Assembly: GCA_964511665.1 (NCBI GenBank)
Contig: CAZEHA010000017.1
Coordinates: forward strand, 1 to 63,465
Length of the DNA stretch: 63,465 nucleotides
Direction: 5' to 3'
Source: JAGOEF01 sp964511665
GTDB taxonomy: Bacteria > Bacteroidota > Bacteroidia > Bacteroidales > ML635J-15
Shown here: in pieces, positions 15,323 to 25,686 of the stretch
How the letters are laid out: each line of letters opens with the position of its first letter
Position numbering within the stretch: the first letter of the stretch is position 1
Program-made: the position numbers and the translations under genes
The notes under the pieces: model-generated
What the model saw: only the letters and a program-made list of their open reading frames with translations
Database searches by the model: none
What the model was told of the DNA's origin: nothing

Positions 15323-16639
15323 ATGACACTCATCAGCAATAAGGAAGCTTTGGAATACCATAGCAAGGGAAGAGCAGGAAAGGTAGAAGTTGTTGCCACC
15401 AAACCTTATATTAACCAGAAAGACCTGTCGATGGCATATACACCGGGTGTGGCCCAACCCTGTTTGCAAATTAAAGATGACATCTCAACAGTGTACAATT
15501 ACACTGCCAAAGGGAACCTGGTAGCGGTAGTTTCTAATGGAACTGCAGTTTTGGGTCTGGGCAATATAGGCCCACATGCATCGAAACCGGTTATGGAAGG
15601 CAAGGGTTTGCTTTTCAAGGCTTTTGCCGATGTTGATGTTTTCGATCTTGAAATCGACGAAACAGATCCGCTAGCTTTAATAAAAACAGTGAAATCGCTC
15701 ACACCGGGCTTTGGAGGTATAAACCTCGAAGACATAAAGGCTCCCGAATGTTTCATCATTGAGCAGGAGCTTAAAAGAATTTGCGACATCCCTGTTTTTC
15801 ACGACGACCAGCACGGAACGGCTATTATTTCGGGCGCTGCATTGCTGAACGCATTAGAATTGGTGTCGAAAAAAATTGACGATATAGTTGTGGTTTTTAG
15901 TGGAGCCGGAGCAGCAGGGGTTTCTTGCGCCGATTTCTTTATTCAATTGGGAGTGAACCCCAAAAACATTATCATGTGCGATAGCCGTGGAGTGCTGCAT
16001 AGCGAGAGAGCGAACATCGACACATATCGTTCACGGTTTATCACCCAACGTGCAGTGAAAACTCTAGAAGAAGCCATGCAAAATGCCGATGTATTTATTG
16101 GCGTTTCGGCAGCAGGAGTGGTCTCTCAAAAAATGATTGCGTCGATGGCAGAAAACCCCATTGTTTTTGCGATGGCCAACCCCGACCCCGAAATTTCGTG
16201 GGCCGACGTTATGGAAGTGCGCAACGATGTGATTATGGCTACCGGCAGATCTGATTATCCCAATCAGGTTAACAACGTACTTGGTTTTCCGTTCATTTTC
16301 AGGGGGGCTCTCGATGTGTGCGCCACCGACATAAACGATGCAATGAAAATAGCTGCAGCCCACGCCTTGGCCAATCTGGCAAAAATATCTGTGCCGCAGG
16401 AAGTATCACAAGCCTACAATATTGAATCGTTGCATTTTTCTCGCAACTACATAATTCCAAAACCTCTCGACCCCCGTGTTATCGAGTATGTAGCTCCGGC
16501 GGTTGCTCTGGCAGCCATGCAAAGCGGTGTAGCCACCCGACCTATACACAACATGGAAGCCTATCGGGCAGAACTGCGCCAACGTATGCAGCGAAACAAA
16601 ACCATCAGTGAGTTTTTAAATAACATTAATCAGATGTAA
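15323..16639 (+). CDS. NAD(P)-dependent malic enzyme (short form)
   Basis: 438 residues, the short malic enzyme length without the phosphotransacetylase-like tail of MaeB. Diagnostic blocks: AYTPGVAQPC (catalytic tyrosine region, near residue 40), GLGNIGP..SKPVMEGK (near 75-90), CDIPVFHDDQHGTAI (metal and substrate site, near 155) and FSGAGAAGVSC (Rossmann motif, near 193). It decarboxylates malate to pyruvate with reduction of NAD(P)+. In this anaerobic background it connects the C4 branch with pyruvate and supplies NADPH. The following peptidase gene begins two bases after its stop but is functionally unrelated. Confidence 0.92.
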   Translation: MTLISNKEALEYHSKGRAGKVEVVATKPYINQKDLSMAYTPGVAQPCLQIKDDISTVYNYTAKGNLVAVVSNGTAVLGLGNIGPHASKPVMEGKGLLFKAFADVDVFDLEIDETDPLALIKTVKSLTPGFGGINLEDIKAPECFIIEQELKRICDIPVFHDDQHGTAIISGAALLNALELVSKKIDDIVVVFSGAGAAGVSCADFFIQLGVNPKNIIMCDSRGVLHSERANIDTYRSRFITQRAVKTLEEAMQNADVFIGVSAAGVVSQKMIASMAENPIVFAMANPDPEISWADVMEVRNDVIMATGRSDYPNQVNNVLGFPFIFRGALDVCATDINDAMKIAAAHALANLAKISVPQEVSQAYNIESLHFSRNYIIPKPLDPRVIEYVAPAVALAAMQSGVATRPIHNMEAYRAELRQRMQRNKTISEFLNNINQM

Positions 16640-16641
16640 GC

Positions 16642-18732
16642 ATGAGAATAGCCAGCTTTTTTGCCCTAATATTACTATCGGCCACACTTAGTTCGGCACA
16701 AGCCGACAAAGAGAAAATGATGCAGGTTGCCAAAAACTTCTATTACGAACGCATTCAAGCCATCAAGAATATCGATTACCGACAGGTAAAACCCATATTG
16801 GCCTACGATGAAATGCTCAATGAGAATTTGATGTTCTCGGTATTTGAATTTGAAGCAGGAGGTTATGTGGTAGTTTCTGCTTCCGAAACGGTAGTTCCTG
16901 TACTGGCCTATGCTTTCGAAGGTAGTTTAAAACCCGACAGCCTTGCCCCTGGATGTGCAATGTGGCTGCAATCGTTTGCTAAACAAATTGATTATGCAAT
17001 AAACTCGGGGGCAGTAGCCAGCGAAACTATTTCGGAAGAATGGCAGCGACTTTCGCAACATGAATCGCCAACACATAAAACTATAAAGAGTGGTGTGCTA
17101 CCTTTACTCAACACGAAATGGAATCAGGGTTTGTACTACAATGCCATGTGTCCGGCCGACCCTGCCGGTCCGGGTGGCAGAGCCGTTACAGGCTGCGTTG
17201 CCACTGCACTCGGCCAGCTTATCAATTATTTTCGCCACCCCGAACAAGGCACGGGGAGTTACGGATATCAGCACGATGTGTATGGTTGGATTGAAGAAGA
17301 TTTTTCGCAACAATCGTATAATTACGATGCCATGCCTACCGAATTAACCGATTTTAGCGACGATGTGGCCCGACTGATTTACAATATCGGGGTTTCGGTC
17401 GACATGAACTACGGACCAAACGGTTCGGGCATGTGGAATCATAAAGGAGCATACACATTGCGAACCTACTTTGGATACAATCAGAGCACTACCTATTTTT
17501 TTCGCGACAGTCTGCCTGTTGATTTCGACTGGAAAGGTACATTGGTAGAACATCTCGATCAGCATATTCCCCTGTATTATGCCGGCTGGAGCGATTACGA
17601 ATTTATCATGGGTCATGCTTTTATTCTCGACGGATATCAAACCGACGAATATTACCATATCAACTGGGGATGGGGTGGCAGTTCCGACGGTTACTTTTAT
17701 ATTGACGATTTAACCCCGGGAGCCAGCGATTTTACTTTATTGCACGAGGTTATTATGAATGCCGTCCCCGAAGGAAATTATCCGGCAGGCTGTCAGTCGC
17801 AAAAAATTCTAAGCGAATACAGTGGAACCATCGACGACGGAAGCGGCCCCTTGCATCAATACCCCAACAGCAGCGATTGTGAGTGGCTGATTCAACCATC
17901 CGATTCAGCCAATGGAATAATTATCAGCTTCCTTCGTTTTCAGCTGGATGAAAGTGACGCTTTGGTAATATTCGACGGACCCAATACAGAAGCACCTGTG
18001 CTGGGCGTTTATATGGGGAATGATTTGCCGGCTCAAATACAGTCAAGCTCCGACAAGGTATTGTTGAAGTTTACCAGCGACGAAGAGAATCAGGGAGACG
18101 GATTTCAACTTTCGTACAGAGGTATAAAACCCACCTACTGTACACTGGTTAACAACATCACCCAACCCGATGGTGTAATATCCGATGGCAGCAACCAGTA
18201 TATGTATCAGAATAACACATTCTGCAATTGGTATATTCAACCGGCCAATGCACAGGGATTTACAATTAATTTCACAGAAATGGATTTAGAACCTGTAAAC
18301 GATTATGTGAAGATTTTAAATGCGTCGAACCAAACAGTCGGTAACTTTTCGGGGTCAACCCTACCCGACCAACTGGAGGTTAGCGGGAACAAAATCACAA
18401 TCACTTTCAGATCAAATGCAAACACACGCGCCGGCGGATTCAGTTTACAATATTCTACAACATTTATCGAAGTGCCTCAACAAACACAAAATCATATATC
18501 TGTTTATCCGAATCCATGTACCGACATTATTCATATTGAGCACAACGATGCCATGCAGTTCAATTCTGTTGAAATATATTCGCTAACAGGATGCAAAATC
18601 GATGTAAAACAGCTTTTAATCCATGATAATGCCGGCATTCAAATCAATACAAACAGCCTTGAATCAGGAATTTACATGTTACAATTACAAACCGAAAGCG
18701 AGATTATTGTTAAACGCATCGTAAAGATGTAA
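16642..18732 (+). CDS. C10 (streptopain-type) cysteine peptidase with two CUB domains and T9SS tail
   Basis: 696 residues: signal peptide (cut near residue 19-20), an inhibitory Spi-like prodomain to about residue 145, a peptidase C10 domain with the nucleophile C185 in VTGCVATALGQ and catalytic H325 in MGHAFILDG, and the INWGWGGSSDGYF block that follows it. Two CUB-like domains come next (about 381-495 and 497-610), each with an FDGP- or LNAS-type core and paired cysteines. The C-terminal type A sorting domain begins at VYPNPCTD. A secreted protease synthesised as a zymogen, similar in plan to gingipain-era T9SS substrates such as PrtT and interpain. The tight spacing to the malic enzyme gene may be accidental. 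Confidence 0.9.
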   Translation: MRIASFFALILLSATLSSAQADKEKMMQVAKNFYYERIQAIKNIDYRQVKPILAYDEMLNENLMFSVFEFEAGGYVVVSASETVVPVLAYAFEGSLKPDSLAPGCAMWLQSFAKQIDYAINSGAVASETISEEWQRLSQHESPTHKTIKSGVLPLLNTKWNQGLYYNAMCPADPAGPGGRAVTGCVATALGQLINYFRHPEQGTGSYGYQHDVYGWIEEDFSQQSYNYDAMPTELTDFSDDVARLIYNIGVSVDMNYGPNGSGMWNHKGAYTLRTYFGYNQSTTYFFRDSLPVDFDWKGTLVEHLDQHIPLYYAGWSDYEFIMGHAFILDGYQTDEYYHINWGWGGSSDGYFYIDDLTPGASDFTLLHEVIMNAVPEGNYPAGCQSQKILSEYSGTIDDGSGPLHQYPNSSDCEWLIQPSDSANGIIISFLRFQLDESDALVIFDGPNTEAPVLGVYMGNDLPAQIQSSSDKVLLKFTSDEENQGDGFQLSYRGIKPTYCTLVNNITQPDGVISDGSNQYMYQNNTFCNWYIQPANAQGFTINFTEMDLEPVNDYVKILNASNQTVGNFSGSTLPDQLEVSGNKITITFRSNANTRAGGFSLQYSTTFIEVPQQTQNHISVYPNPCTDIIHIEHNDAMQFNSVEIYSLTGCKIDVKQLLIHDNAGIQINTNSLESGIYMLQLQTESEIIVKRIVKM

Positions 18733-18765
18733 TGCGTAATAACCAATAGTTTGTTGATTCGCAAA

Positions 18766-20181
18766 CTAATTTAGGCTGGTTATATTGAACATATCGCGCC
18801 TGTTCCATTCGCGCCAATACCCTATCGATTTTTTACGTAAGGCTTCCCAATACAACTCTGTTTCGAGTCCATATAAACGTATCAATTCCCCGATATCAGT
18901 TTCAATTTGTTGTTGTATTTCGGGTTTCAAACAAATTTCGATACTGCGGTTATTGTATGTAATTCGGGCGGCAGGTCGAATATTTACGGTATCAACAAAG
19001 ATGCTACCGTATCCTAAAGTAGCACCGGTTCCAAACTGCAAGCCATCGTTCAGGCAACTCACAGGCGGACGAAATCCTGCAAATGAGGTAATCGTTATTT
19101 CATCGAGCCCTGCATGAAAATACTCCATTACCCGCAATCCCATTTTTGCACCGGCAATGCTATACGCCCCCAGATGAGAGTGAAATTCGGAAGTCATGGC
19201 AACAATTTTAAACTCCTGAACACCATGAGTTCTTACAATATCTTCCATTTCTGACCTTATATCCTGCATTATCCAATGCCCCGACGATGGTATATCGTTA
19301 AACACTACACCCTGACCCGCTTTGTTCACATTGAGAACTGCTCCGGCTAACACATCGCCATGAAAAGGCTCGAGAGGCATAAGCACCGGAATACCCATTT
19401 GGTTATACGATTCCGAAAAAAAGTTGATATTAGTAAGGTATAAGGCACACAAATCGTCCCACAATGGAACAGGATTATTGGTATAGGCTGAATTGAATTG
19501 CAAAAACGCACTTGCATACACGTTGCTCAGTTCTTTGAGCCCTGCGAAGAAATCCTCTGAATAATAATAGCTCCGTGGTCCTTTAACAATTTTCAATGGC
19601 ATGTGCTGAGCATCAAGGAATCGAAAAGCCTCTTTGTCCGATTCGTAATTATATCCTTGTGTGGCTTCGGCATCGTTGTACCAAATGATGAGGCCTATTT
19701 TTTGTTTCAATTCGGGATACTCTTTCAGTATATCGGCAATATTTCCCAATGGACCCAGTGCTACTATCACAGTTGGCCTTTTTTCGTTTACGATGGCATT
19801 GCGAAGCACATGTATTGCATCGTTGCATTCGGTTTTTTGCAATTCGGGAAACAGTTGTTGCCAGCCCGGTAAGGCATGATTGCGGAACTGCTTTTCTATT
19901 CCCCGATCTTTGCCTATACCAATAGGAATACCTTCGTGCCCAAACAGCTTCATTAACATCGAAATATAGGCAGCTGTTTCGTCGGGGTGCAACACACCAT
20001 CGGTAACCGAAATTGCATTGATATTGAAATCGTTTGAAGCACAAAACAAGGTAATAGCCCTGAAATCGTCCTGCCCCCCATCGGTGTCGATTACAATATT
20101 GAAAAGAGCACGTTTATGACCATAGCCGGTGCAACTTATCAGAATTGCAATAATCACCCATATAGCCTTTTTACATATCAT
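18766..20181 (-). CDS. Exported nucleoside hydrolase-like protein
   Basis: 471 residues. An N-terminal hydrophobic segment (residues 5-20) suggests export, possibly as a lipoprotein (ISCTGYG). The inosine-uridine nucleoside hydrolase metal motif is present as DTDGGQDDF (residues 32-40; family consensus DTDPGxDD). The region around ALGPLGNIA (near 143) matches a second conserved block. The protein is about 150 residues longer than typical nucleoside hydrolases; the extra C-terminal part has no recognised domain. Likely hydrolyses an N-glycosidic or related bond in the periplasm; the substrate is not certain. It follows the NlpC gene by 71 bp. Confidence 0.78.
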   Translation of the reverse strand: MICKKAIWVIIAILISCTGYGHKRALFNIVIDTDGGQDDFRAITLFCASNDFNINAISVTDGVLHPDETAAYISMLMKLFGHEGIPIGIGKDRGIEKQFRNHALPGWQQLFPELQKTECNDAIHVLRNAIVNEKRPTVIVALGPLGNIADILKEYPELKQKIGLIIWYNDAEATQGYNYESDKEAFRFLDAQHMPLKIVKGPRSYYYSEDFFAGLKELSNVYASAFLQFNSAYTNNPVPLWDDLCALYLTNINFFSESYNQMGIPVLMPLEPFHGDVLAGAVLNVNKAGQGVVFNDIPSSGHWIMQDIRSEMEDIVRTHGVQEFKIVAMTSEFHSHLGAYSIAGAKMGLRVMEYFHAGLDEITITSFAGFRPPVSCLNDGLQFGTGATLGYGSIFVDTVNIRPAARITYNNRSIEICLKPEIQQQIETDIGELIRLYGLETELYWEALRKKSIGYWREWNRRDMFNITSLN

Positions 20182-20252
20182 CGTCGTGTTTTTTCAAAAT
20201 CAATTTATTAACGCACTAAAACGATGTATTATTATGGAGCATAACAACACCT

Positions 20253-21341
20253 TCATTGTTTCTTTCTTATCTTCAACTTCTGACCAATTTGCAACGACGA
20301 GGCATTCGAAATACCATTCAGTTGCATAATGCCTTCGGCGGTTGTTCCGTGATATTTTTTCGAAATCGAGAACGGAGTATCACCCTTTTGCACTATATAA
20401 TACTCGTATTCGTTATCGTCGGCAACGGGTTTAGAGGCGTTGGCCGGTGCCGATGTGTTAACGCCTGCCAACCGCTGCTTTTCGTTGTAGGTTAAATTAT
20501 TCATATTACTAAAAATATGCGCTGTGGCTTCGGGAACATACACTGTAATATTCTGGCCAATCGACAATCGTGTTGAACCCAGGCCATTCCATGCCATAAG
20601 CTCGTTTACGCTAACCTTGTACCAAGAAGCAATTAGACCCAGCATATCGCCTTGTTTTACCGTATAGATCAATAAACTTGTTCCCTCGGGCTGTGTTGCA
20701 GGAACAATATTGCTACAATATGAGTTATAGATATCGACGTTTTTATAGCTGTATATTTTCATCAGACTGTCGTTCCATTGCCTTAGGTAAAACTCATCGG
20801 GCAATCGGTTGGCAAATAAAAAACGATCGACATAGTATTTTTTTTGACCAAAGTTTTCAATCACAACACCGGTGTGCGATGCAGAATGAAGCATCATGAA
20901 TGATTCGGGTGTTTTTTCAACAACCAGGCCTACATGCCCAATACTGTTATCGTAAGCTCCCCGCGTTTTAAAGTACACCAAATCGCCGGGTTGCACACTG
21001 TCAACGTCGATCATATCGCCCATCAGGCAGGTAGCAGATGGCACCCGAGGCAAGGGCAGGTTAAAATGTCGGTGTATGTGAAACATGAAACCACTGCAAT
21101 CGAAGCCCTGGGGAGTAATACCTCCATAGCGGTATTGCACACCCAAAAACGTTTTGCCATATTCAATAATAGAATCAATCAGCAATTGCCTTGTATTGAA
21201 CAAGGAATCGGTTGTGTGGAAATGATTACTTTGCACTTGCTGACTGAGAGTTACAGAATCGACTTGTGCCGGGAGTTCCAAAATTGGCAACTGCACTAAC
21301 ACAAAAAAAAGTATTACCACCATACACCTCTGAACTCTCAT
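20253..21341 (-). CDS. NlpC/P60 cell-wall hydrolase with two LysM domains
   Basis: 362 residues with a signal peptide. The NlpC/P60 domain has nucleophile C82 in the FDCSGFMF motif, catalytic H136 in SIGHVGLVVE and a later His (about 152). Two LysM peptidoglycan-binding domains follow (about 226-270 and 315-359), each starting with Y-T/I-V-K/Q-x-GD. It should cleave gamma-D-Glu-diaminopimelate bonds in stem peptides. The LysM-after-catalytic-domain order is normal for Bacteroidota. A promoter lies upstream at 21398-21426; the nucleoside hydrolase gene is probably in the same transcript. Confidence 0.9.
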   Translation of the reverse strand: MRVQRCMVVILFFVLVQLPILELPAQVDSVTLSQQVQSNHFHTTDSLFNTRQLLIDSIIEYGKTFLGVQYRYGGITPQGFDCSGFMFHIHRHFNLPLPRVPSATCLMGDMIDVDSVQPGDLVYFKTRGAYDNSIGHVGLVVEKTPESFMMLHSASHTGVVIENFGQKKYYVDRFLFANRLPDEFYLRQWNDSLMKIYSYKNVDIYNSYCSNIVPATQPEGTSLLIYTVKQGDMLGLIASWYKVSVNELMAWNGLGSTRLSIGQNITVYVPEATAHIFSNMNNLTYNEKQRLAGVNTSAPANASKPVADDNEYEYYIVQKGDTPFSISKKYHGTTAEGIMQLNGISNASSLQIGQKLKIRKKQ

Positions 21342-21397
21342 TGAGCAATTATTACATGTAATGGTTCAACGCTTTTTACAAAAGATTTTGTTCGTTG

Positions 21398-21426
21398 CAA
21401 AAATACAATAAAGTGCCGAACAGCAA
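21398..21426 (-). promoter_or_regulatory. Promoter of the NlpC gene
   Basis: On the minus strand TTG (21426-21424), 18 bp, TATTTTTG (21405-21398). The -7 box is exact; the spacing is one base shorter than the usual 19-21. Confidence 0.5.
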
Positions 21427-21562
21427 TATAAAATTCATGTTGAATTAGCACTTAAAGTTGCTAAACCGTTAAATATGAGGAACAAAACCCATCATGATGC
21501 GCAAAATATCTGAATAGTTGCCCCCCTTAGGGCTAATTATTGGGGCAATTAATGCAATATGA

Positions 21563-21759
21563 AATGACGTGGTGTTTGGAATCAGAATACAGAAGTAAGA
21601 AGTAAGAATACAGAAGGGGGGCTGGCAATCAAACAATATTATGCTCCGGCTTAAATTCTAATATTCTCTCGGAGCAGCAGTTTTTTATCGCACAGCAAAA
21701 AGCCTCTTCTGTATTCTTTCTCCTGTATTCTGAATTCCCAAATTTAATAATACGTCATT
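21563..21759. repeat. 197-bp nested inverted repeat, MITE-like or structured RNA
   Basis: The outer ends AATGACGT (21563-21570) and ACGTCATT (21752-21759) are exact reverse complements, and the next 40 bases of each arm match imperfectly around CAGAATACAGAAG / CTTCTGTATTC. An inner stem TGCTCCG (21642-21648) pairs with CGGAGCA (21670-21676). There is no ORF. It sits in the 516-bp gap 21342-21857, which otherwise holds only promoters. No clear target-site duplication is seen. Confidence 0.5.
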
Positions 21760-21833
21760 GGTAGTTCGTTGTGATAACAAAATAATGATTATCGAACTTA
21801 CGAAATAAAACCCGCTACAATGAAAATAAGTTG

Positions 21834-21841
21834 TAATTTTG
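21834..21841 (+). promoter_or_regulatory. -7-like box before the T9SS type B gene
   Basis: TAATTTTG fits TAnnTTTG and lies 16 bp before the ATG at 21858, but no TTG occurs at the -33 distance. Confidence 0.35.
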
Positions 21842-21857
21842 TAGGTTATACTTCAAT

Positions 21858-24470
21858 ATGATGAAAGGTTTGATTGTTGCAATAGGTTTCATGATGATAC
21901 TCGTGCTGCCGTTGTGGGCCACCCACAACCGGGCGGGCGAAATCACCTACAGGCAATTGTCGAGTCTCACTTTTGAGGTTACTATTATTACCTATACAGC
22001 AACCGGACCGGGCTGGACAGCCGACCGCCCCACGCTAGAAATATTCTGGGGCGACGGAGGCAGCGATTATCTGCCGCGTATTGAAGAAGTATTTTTGCCC
22101 GATTACATCAAACGAAACAAATATGTTGGTGTTCACACTTACCCGGGCCCGGGCATTTACGTGCTGGTAGTTGAGGATCCGAACCGTAATTATGGTGTAG
22201 AAAATATTCCCAATTCGGTGAACACATTATTCGCCATTAGCACTACCATGCAGATAAACGCATTATTGGGGGTAAACAATACTCCGGTACTTACCCAACC
22301 ACCGGTTGACAAAGCGGCCAAAGGACAGATTTTTATACACAATCCGGGGGCCTACGACCCCGACGGTGACAGTCTTTCGTATAAGCTAACCATTTGTAGA
22401 GGCGAAAACGGCCAACCCATACCCGGTTACACATTCCCCGAAGCAAGCAACTCACTCACTATGAACGAACTAAATGGTGATTTGGTTTGGGACTCACCTA
22501 CGCAAGTGGGTGTGTATAACATTGCAATGCTTATTGAAGAATGGCGCGACGGCACCAAAATAGGTGAGATTATCAGAGACATGCAGATAGAAGTATTCGA
22601 CACCGATAATAACCCTCCTGTGGTGCAAGCATCCGATGTTTTGTGTGTTGTTGCCGGAACCTTTGTAGAAATACCTTTTACAGCTATAGACCCCGATGGC
22701 GACTCATTGGTAATTTCGGCAAACGGAGGCCCTTACATACACCCTGCAGGCGGGGCTTTTTTAGAATGGCAATATGAAGGAAACGGAGTGGCAAGCGGTG
22801 CCTTTCGCTGGCAAACTTTGTGTGCACATGTAAGAAAACAACCTTATTTGGTAAATATAAAAGCCACCGACACAGGCAGAACAGTAAGTTTGGTCGACAT
22901 CAAAAACATCAATGTTTACGTAATTGCCCCTGCCGTCGAAAACCTACAGGCTTTTCCCGGCAACGATTACATCAATTTGAGCTGGACACCAAATATCTGC
23001 ACCAATGCTTCGGGTTACAATATTTATCGACGTCTTGGTTTTGCCGGTTTTATTCCCGACTCGTGCCAAACCGGCGTCCCTCCTGAAACCGGCTATCAGC
23101 TTATTGCCACGCTTAACGGACACTCGCTGAACTCATATACCGACAACAACAATGGGCTTGGGCTCTCGCAAGGTTTCGAGTATTGCTACATTGTTACAGC
23201 GTGGTTCAGCGATGGAGCCGAGAGTTATGCTTCAGAAGAAGCCTGTGCGCAACTGGTGAGAGGTATTCCTACAATTACCAATGTAAGTGTATTGAGGACC
23301 GATCAAACATCAGGAGAAATGTATGTGGCATGGTCGAAACCCACGCAGTTCGATACAATTGCGGCACCCGGACCATATAAATATTTGATTTACCGTTCAG
23401 AGGGCTTGTTCGGAGATGAATTGATTCTTATCGACAGCACCACATCGATTAACGATACACTGTTTTACGATTCGGGTCTGAATACACTGGAATTTCCCTA
23501 TTCGTACCGCATAGAGTTCTACAACGACGAACCCGGAAATCGTTTCCTGCTTGGAAGCCCTCATATTGCAAGCTCTGTATTTATCAGACCCGAAGCAGAA
23601 GACAACAGTCTGGTGCTGTATTTCGATAAAAATGTCCCATGGCTCAACTACGAATACACAGTATATCGCTATAACGAAAACACCGAACAATTCGATTCTA
23701 TTGGCAGCACGTCAGAGCCAACCTACCGCGATTACGGACTGGAAAACGGAATGGAATATTGTTATCTGGCCCGTAGCACCGGTTCCTACGGTATTGAAGG
23801 CATAGTGAACCCTATTGTAAATTTTTCGCAAGAAAACTGCGGCATTCCTCTCGACACAGTGCCTCCCTGCACCCCGCAACTCTACGCATTGAGTGTTTGC
23901 GACAGCCTTTTCAACCGAATAATCTGGACTGTTGCCGATACTTGTTTACACGATATAGCCGGGTTTGAATTGTTTTACACACCTTACCTCGATGGTATCG
24001 AAAACAGTATATACACTACCCAAGGCCACGACACATTGTTATATAAGCACTACCCCGATATCGGGATGGCCGGTTGCTACTACGTGGTAGCTATCGATTC
24101 TTTTGGAAATGTTAGCGCCCCCTCGAACCGCGTGTGCCTCGACAACTGCACCTATTACCGCCTGCCCAACATTTTCACACCAAACGGAGATGGCATCAAC
24201 GATTATTTTACACCCCAAAAACCCTATTACTTTGTCGAAAAAATCAGAATACGGATTCAAAACCGATGGGGAATTGTGGTATTTGAAACCGACGATCCCG
24301 AAATAAACTGGGATGGCAGATACTTCAAAAACAATCGCATGGTAAGCGACGGTGTGTATTTTTATGTGTGCGATGTTTACGAGCAACGGCTTACCGGAGA
24401 GACTGTGCGACACCTTACCGGCTTTTTGCATGTAATAACAGCTAGCGAATCGCAGCCCTCTGCCGAATGA
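21858..24470 (+). CDS. Gliding-motility-type T9SS type B secreted protein
   Basis: 870 residues with a signal peptide (MMKGLIVAIGF...). The mature start THNRAGEITYRQL is a hallmark of large Bacteroidota surface proteins; a PKD/cadherin-like segment follows (NPGAYDPDGDSL and AIDPDGDSL repeats, near 175 and 280), then three fibronectin III-like modules (NLSWTPNICTNASGYNIYRR and similar). The C-terminal 90 residues are the type B sorting domain: NIFTPNGDGINDYF, IQNRWGIVVFET, GVYFYVC. Exported and surface-attached; possibly an adhesin or mobile matrix component. It overlaps the TPR gene by ATGA (24467-24470). Confidence 0.88.
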   Translation: MMKGLIVAIGFMMILVLPLWATHNRAGEITYRQLSSLTFEVTIITYTATGPGWTADRPTLEIFWGDGGSDYLPRIEEVFLPDYIKRNKYVGVHTYPGPGIYVLVVEDPNRNYGVENIPNSVNTLFAISTTMQINALLGVNNTPVLTQPPVDKAAKGQIFIHNPGAYDPDGDSLSYKLTICRGENGQPIPGYTFPEASNSLTMNELNGDLVWDSPTQVGVYNIAMLIEEWRDGTKIGEIIRDMQIEVFDTDNNPPVVQASDVLCVVAGTFVEIPFTAIDPDGDSLVISANGGPYIHPAGGAFLEWQYEGNGVASGAFRWQTLCAHVRKQPYLVNIKATDTGRTVSLVDIKNINVYVIAPAVENLQAFPGNDYINLSWTPNICTNASGYNIYRRLGFAGFIPDSCQTGVPPETGYQLIATLNGHSLNSYTDNNNGLGLSQGFEYCYIVTAWFSDGAESYASEEACAQLVRGIPTITNVSVLRTDQTSGEMYVAWSKPTQFDTIAAPGPYKYLIYRSEGLFGDELILIDSTTSINDTLFYDSGLNTLEFPYSYRIEFYNDEPGNRFLLGSPHIASSVFIRPEAEDNSLVLYFDKNVPWLNYEYTVYRYNENTEQFDSIGSTSEPTYRDYGLENGMEYCYLARSTGSYGIEGIVNPIVNFSQENCGIPLDTVPPCTPQLYALSVCDSLFNRIIWTVADTCLHDIAGFELFYTPYLDGIENSIYTTQGHDTLLYKHYPDIGMAGCYYVVAIDSFGNVSAPSNRVCLDNCTYYRLPNIFTPNGDGINDYFTPQKPYYFVEKIRIRIQNRWGIVVFETDDPEINWDGRYFKNNRMVSDGVYFYVCDVYEQRLTGETVRHLTGFLHVITASESQPSAE

Positions 24471-25660
24471 TACGATATTTGTTAATATTGCTTACTTGTG
24501 GACTGAGTTGTCTGCCGGTGTTTTCTCAACCCAATCCGTCATCGTGGTTTTGGGTGCTAAAACACTATGAACTTTCGCAACACAAAGCCATTGCAATGGC
24601 CGATTCTCTGACACAGTTGAAACCCGACGACATGGCACTATTGCAACAACACGCATTGCTGCTATATAAGGCGGGCAGTTACGGCCGTGCCTATCAGGCG
24701 TTTGAAAAACTTATCGACATCGACCCTGCATTTTCGTATGAACAGATGGCCATGTGTGCGTTGGAGCAACACGACACATTGCAGTGGTTTTACAATATGC
24801 AGAAACTCAGCGAACTGCCTGTTGCGCTCTCTCAACACCAGATGCAACAACGCTTTCCCGAAATAGCCGAAAGACACCCTGCATTGTGGGAACAGTGGTG
24901 GGCACAAAGGTACGTCAGCAGCAACAATACAACTGCTGCAATGATAATTGATCTGATAGAAAACCGACAATTTATTGAGGCACTCGATAAACTGAGAGAA
25001 ATATCCGGTGAAGAATGGCAACATGAAATTTATCGTTTAAACATAAAAATATTCACCCTGATGGGTGATAAAAGAACTGCAATTCAAACTGCCAACAAGG
25101 CAATAAAAAAATTCCCAAACGATTTCGGCATTCATCTGGTCCGTGCAGGGTTGCTTCATCAAAGTGGAAAATGGAAACAAGCTTGTGAAGCTTACAGCCA
25201 CTGCATTAGAATAAATCCATATTTACCCGACCTGTATGTGAAACGTGCCAGCGTTTGCAACAATGCAGGTAACTACACTCAGGCACTAAGCGATTTATCG
25301 CTATATCTCGGTTTTTTCGACAACGACACGGTACGCTTCAACCATACAATGGTATTAATAAACACATTTCAATACGATTTGGCTATTGAAGAATTGAGTA
25401 AGTTAATTGCCAATAATCCTTCTGTATCGAAGTATTTTGTAAACCGTGGCAACTGCTTCTATTTACTAAAACAATATCTTGAAGCCTCTAACGATTATTC
25501 AATGGCTCTCGACATTGATCCAAACGAAGCAGACGCATGGTTCAAAATGGGCTGGAGTTTCTATCATTTAGAACAATATGAACGGGCTTGTTTTTGCTGG
25601 AACAAGTCTAAACCAAACCACCCTGAAGCCGAAAGATTGATTAACAGTTATTGTAAATAA
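24467..25660 (+). CDS. TPR-repeat exported protein
   Basis: 397 residues with a signal peptide (LLTCGLSCLPVFSQ). TPR-like helical pairs recur: GRAYQAFEKLIDIDPA near 75, GKWKQACEAYSHCIRINPYLPDLY near 240, NYTQALSDLSLYL near 275 and YLEASNDYSMALDIDPNEADAW near 345. It is a protein-interaction scaffold in the periplasm or outer membrane. Translation coupling with the T9SS type B protein suggests a partner role, such as a chaperone or attachment factor (inference). Confidence 0.8.
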   Translation: MIRYLLILLTCGLSCLPVFSQPNPSSWFWVLKHYELSQHKAIAMADSLTQLKPDDMALLQQHALLLYKAGSYGRAYQAFEKLIDIDPAFSYEQMAMCALEQHDTLQWFYNMQKLSELPVALSQHQMQQRFPEIAERHPALWEQWWAQRYVSSNNTTAAMIIDLIENRQFIEALDKLREISGEEWQHEIYRLNIKIFTLMGDKRTAIQTANKAIKKFPNDFGIHLVRAGLLHQSGKWKQACEAYSHCIRINPYLPDLYVKRASVCNNAGNYTQALSDLSLYLGFFDNDTVRFNHTMVLINTFQYDLAIEELSKLIANNPSVSKYFVNRGNCFYLLKQYLEASNDYSMALDIDPNEADAWFKMGWSFYHLEQYERACFCWNKSKPNHPEAERLINSYCK

Positions 25661-25686
25661 CGAACTGAAGTCTTGCCTATGAAGGT

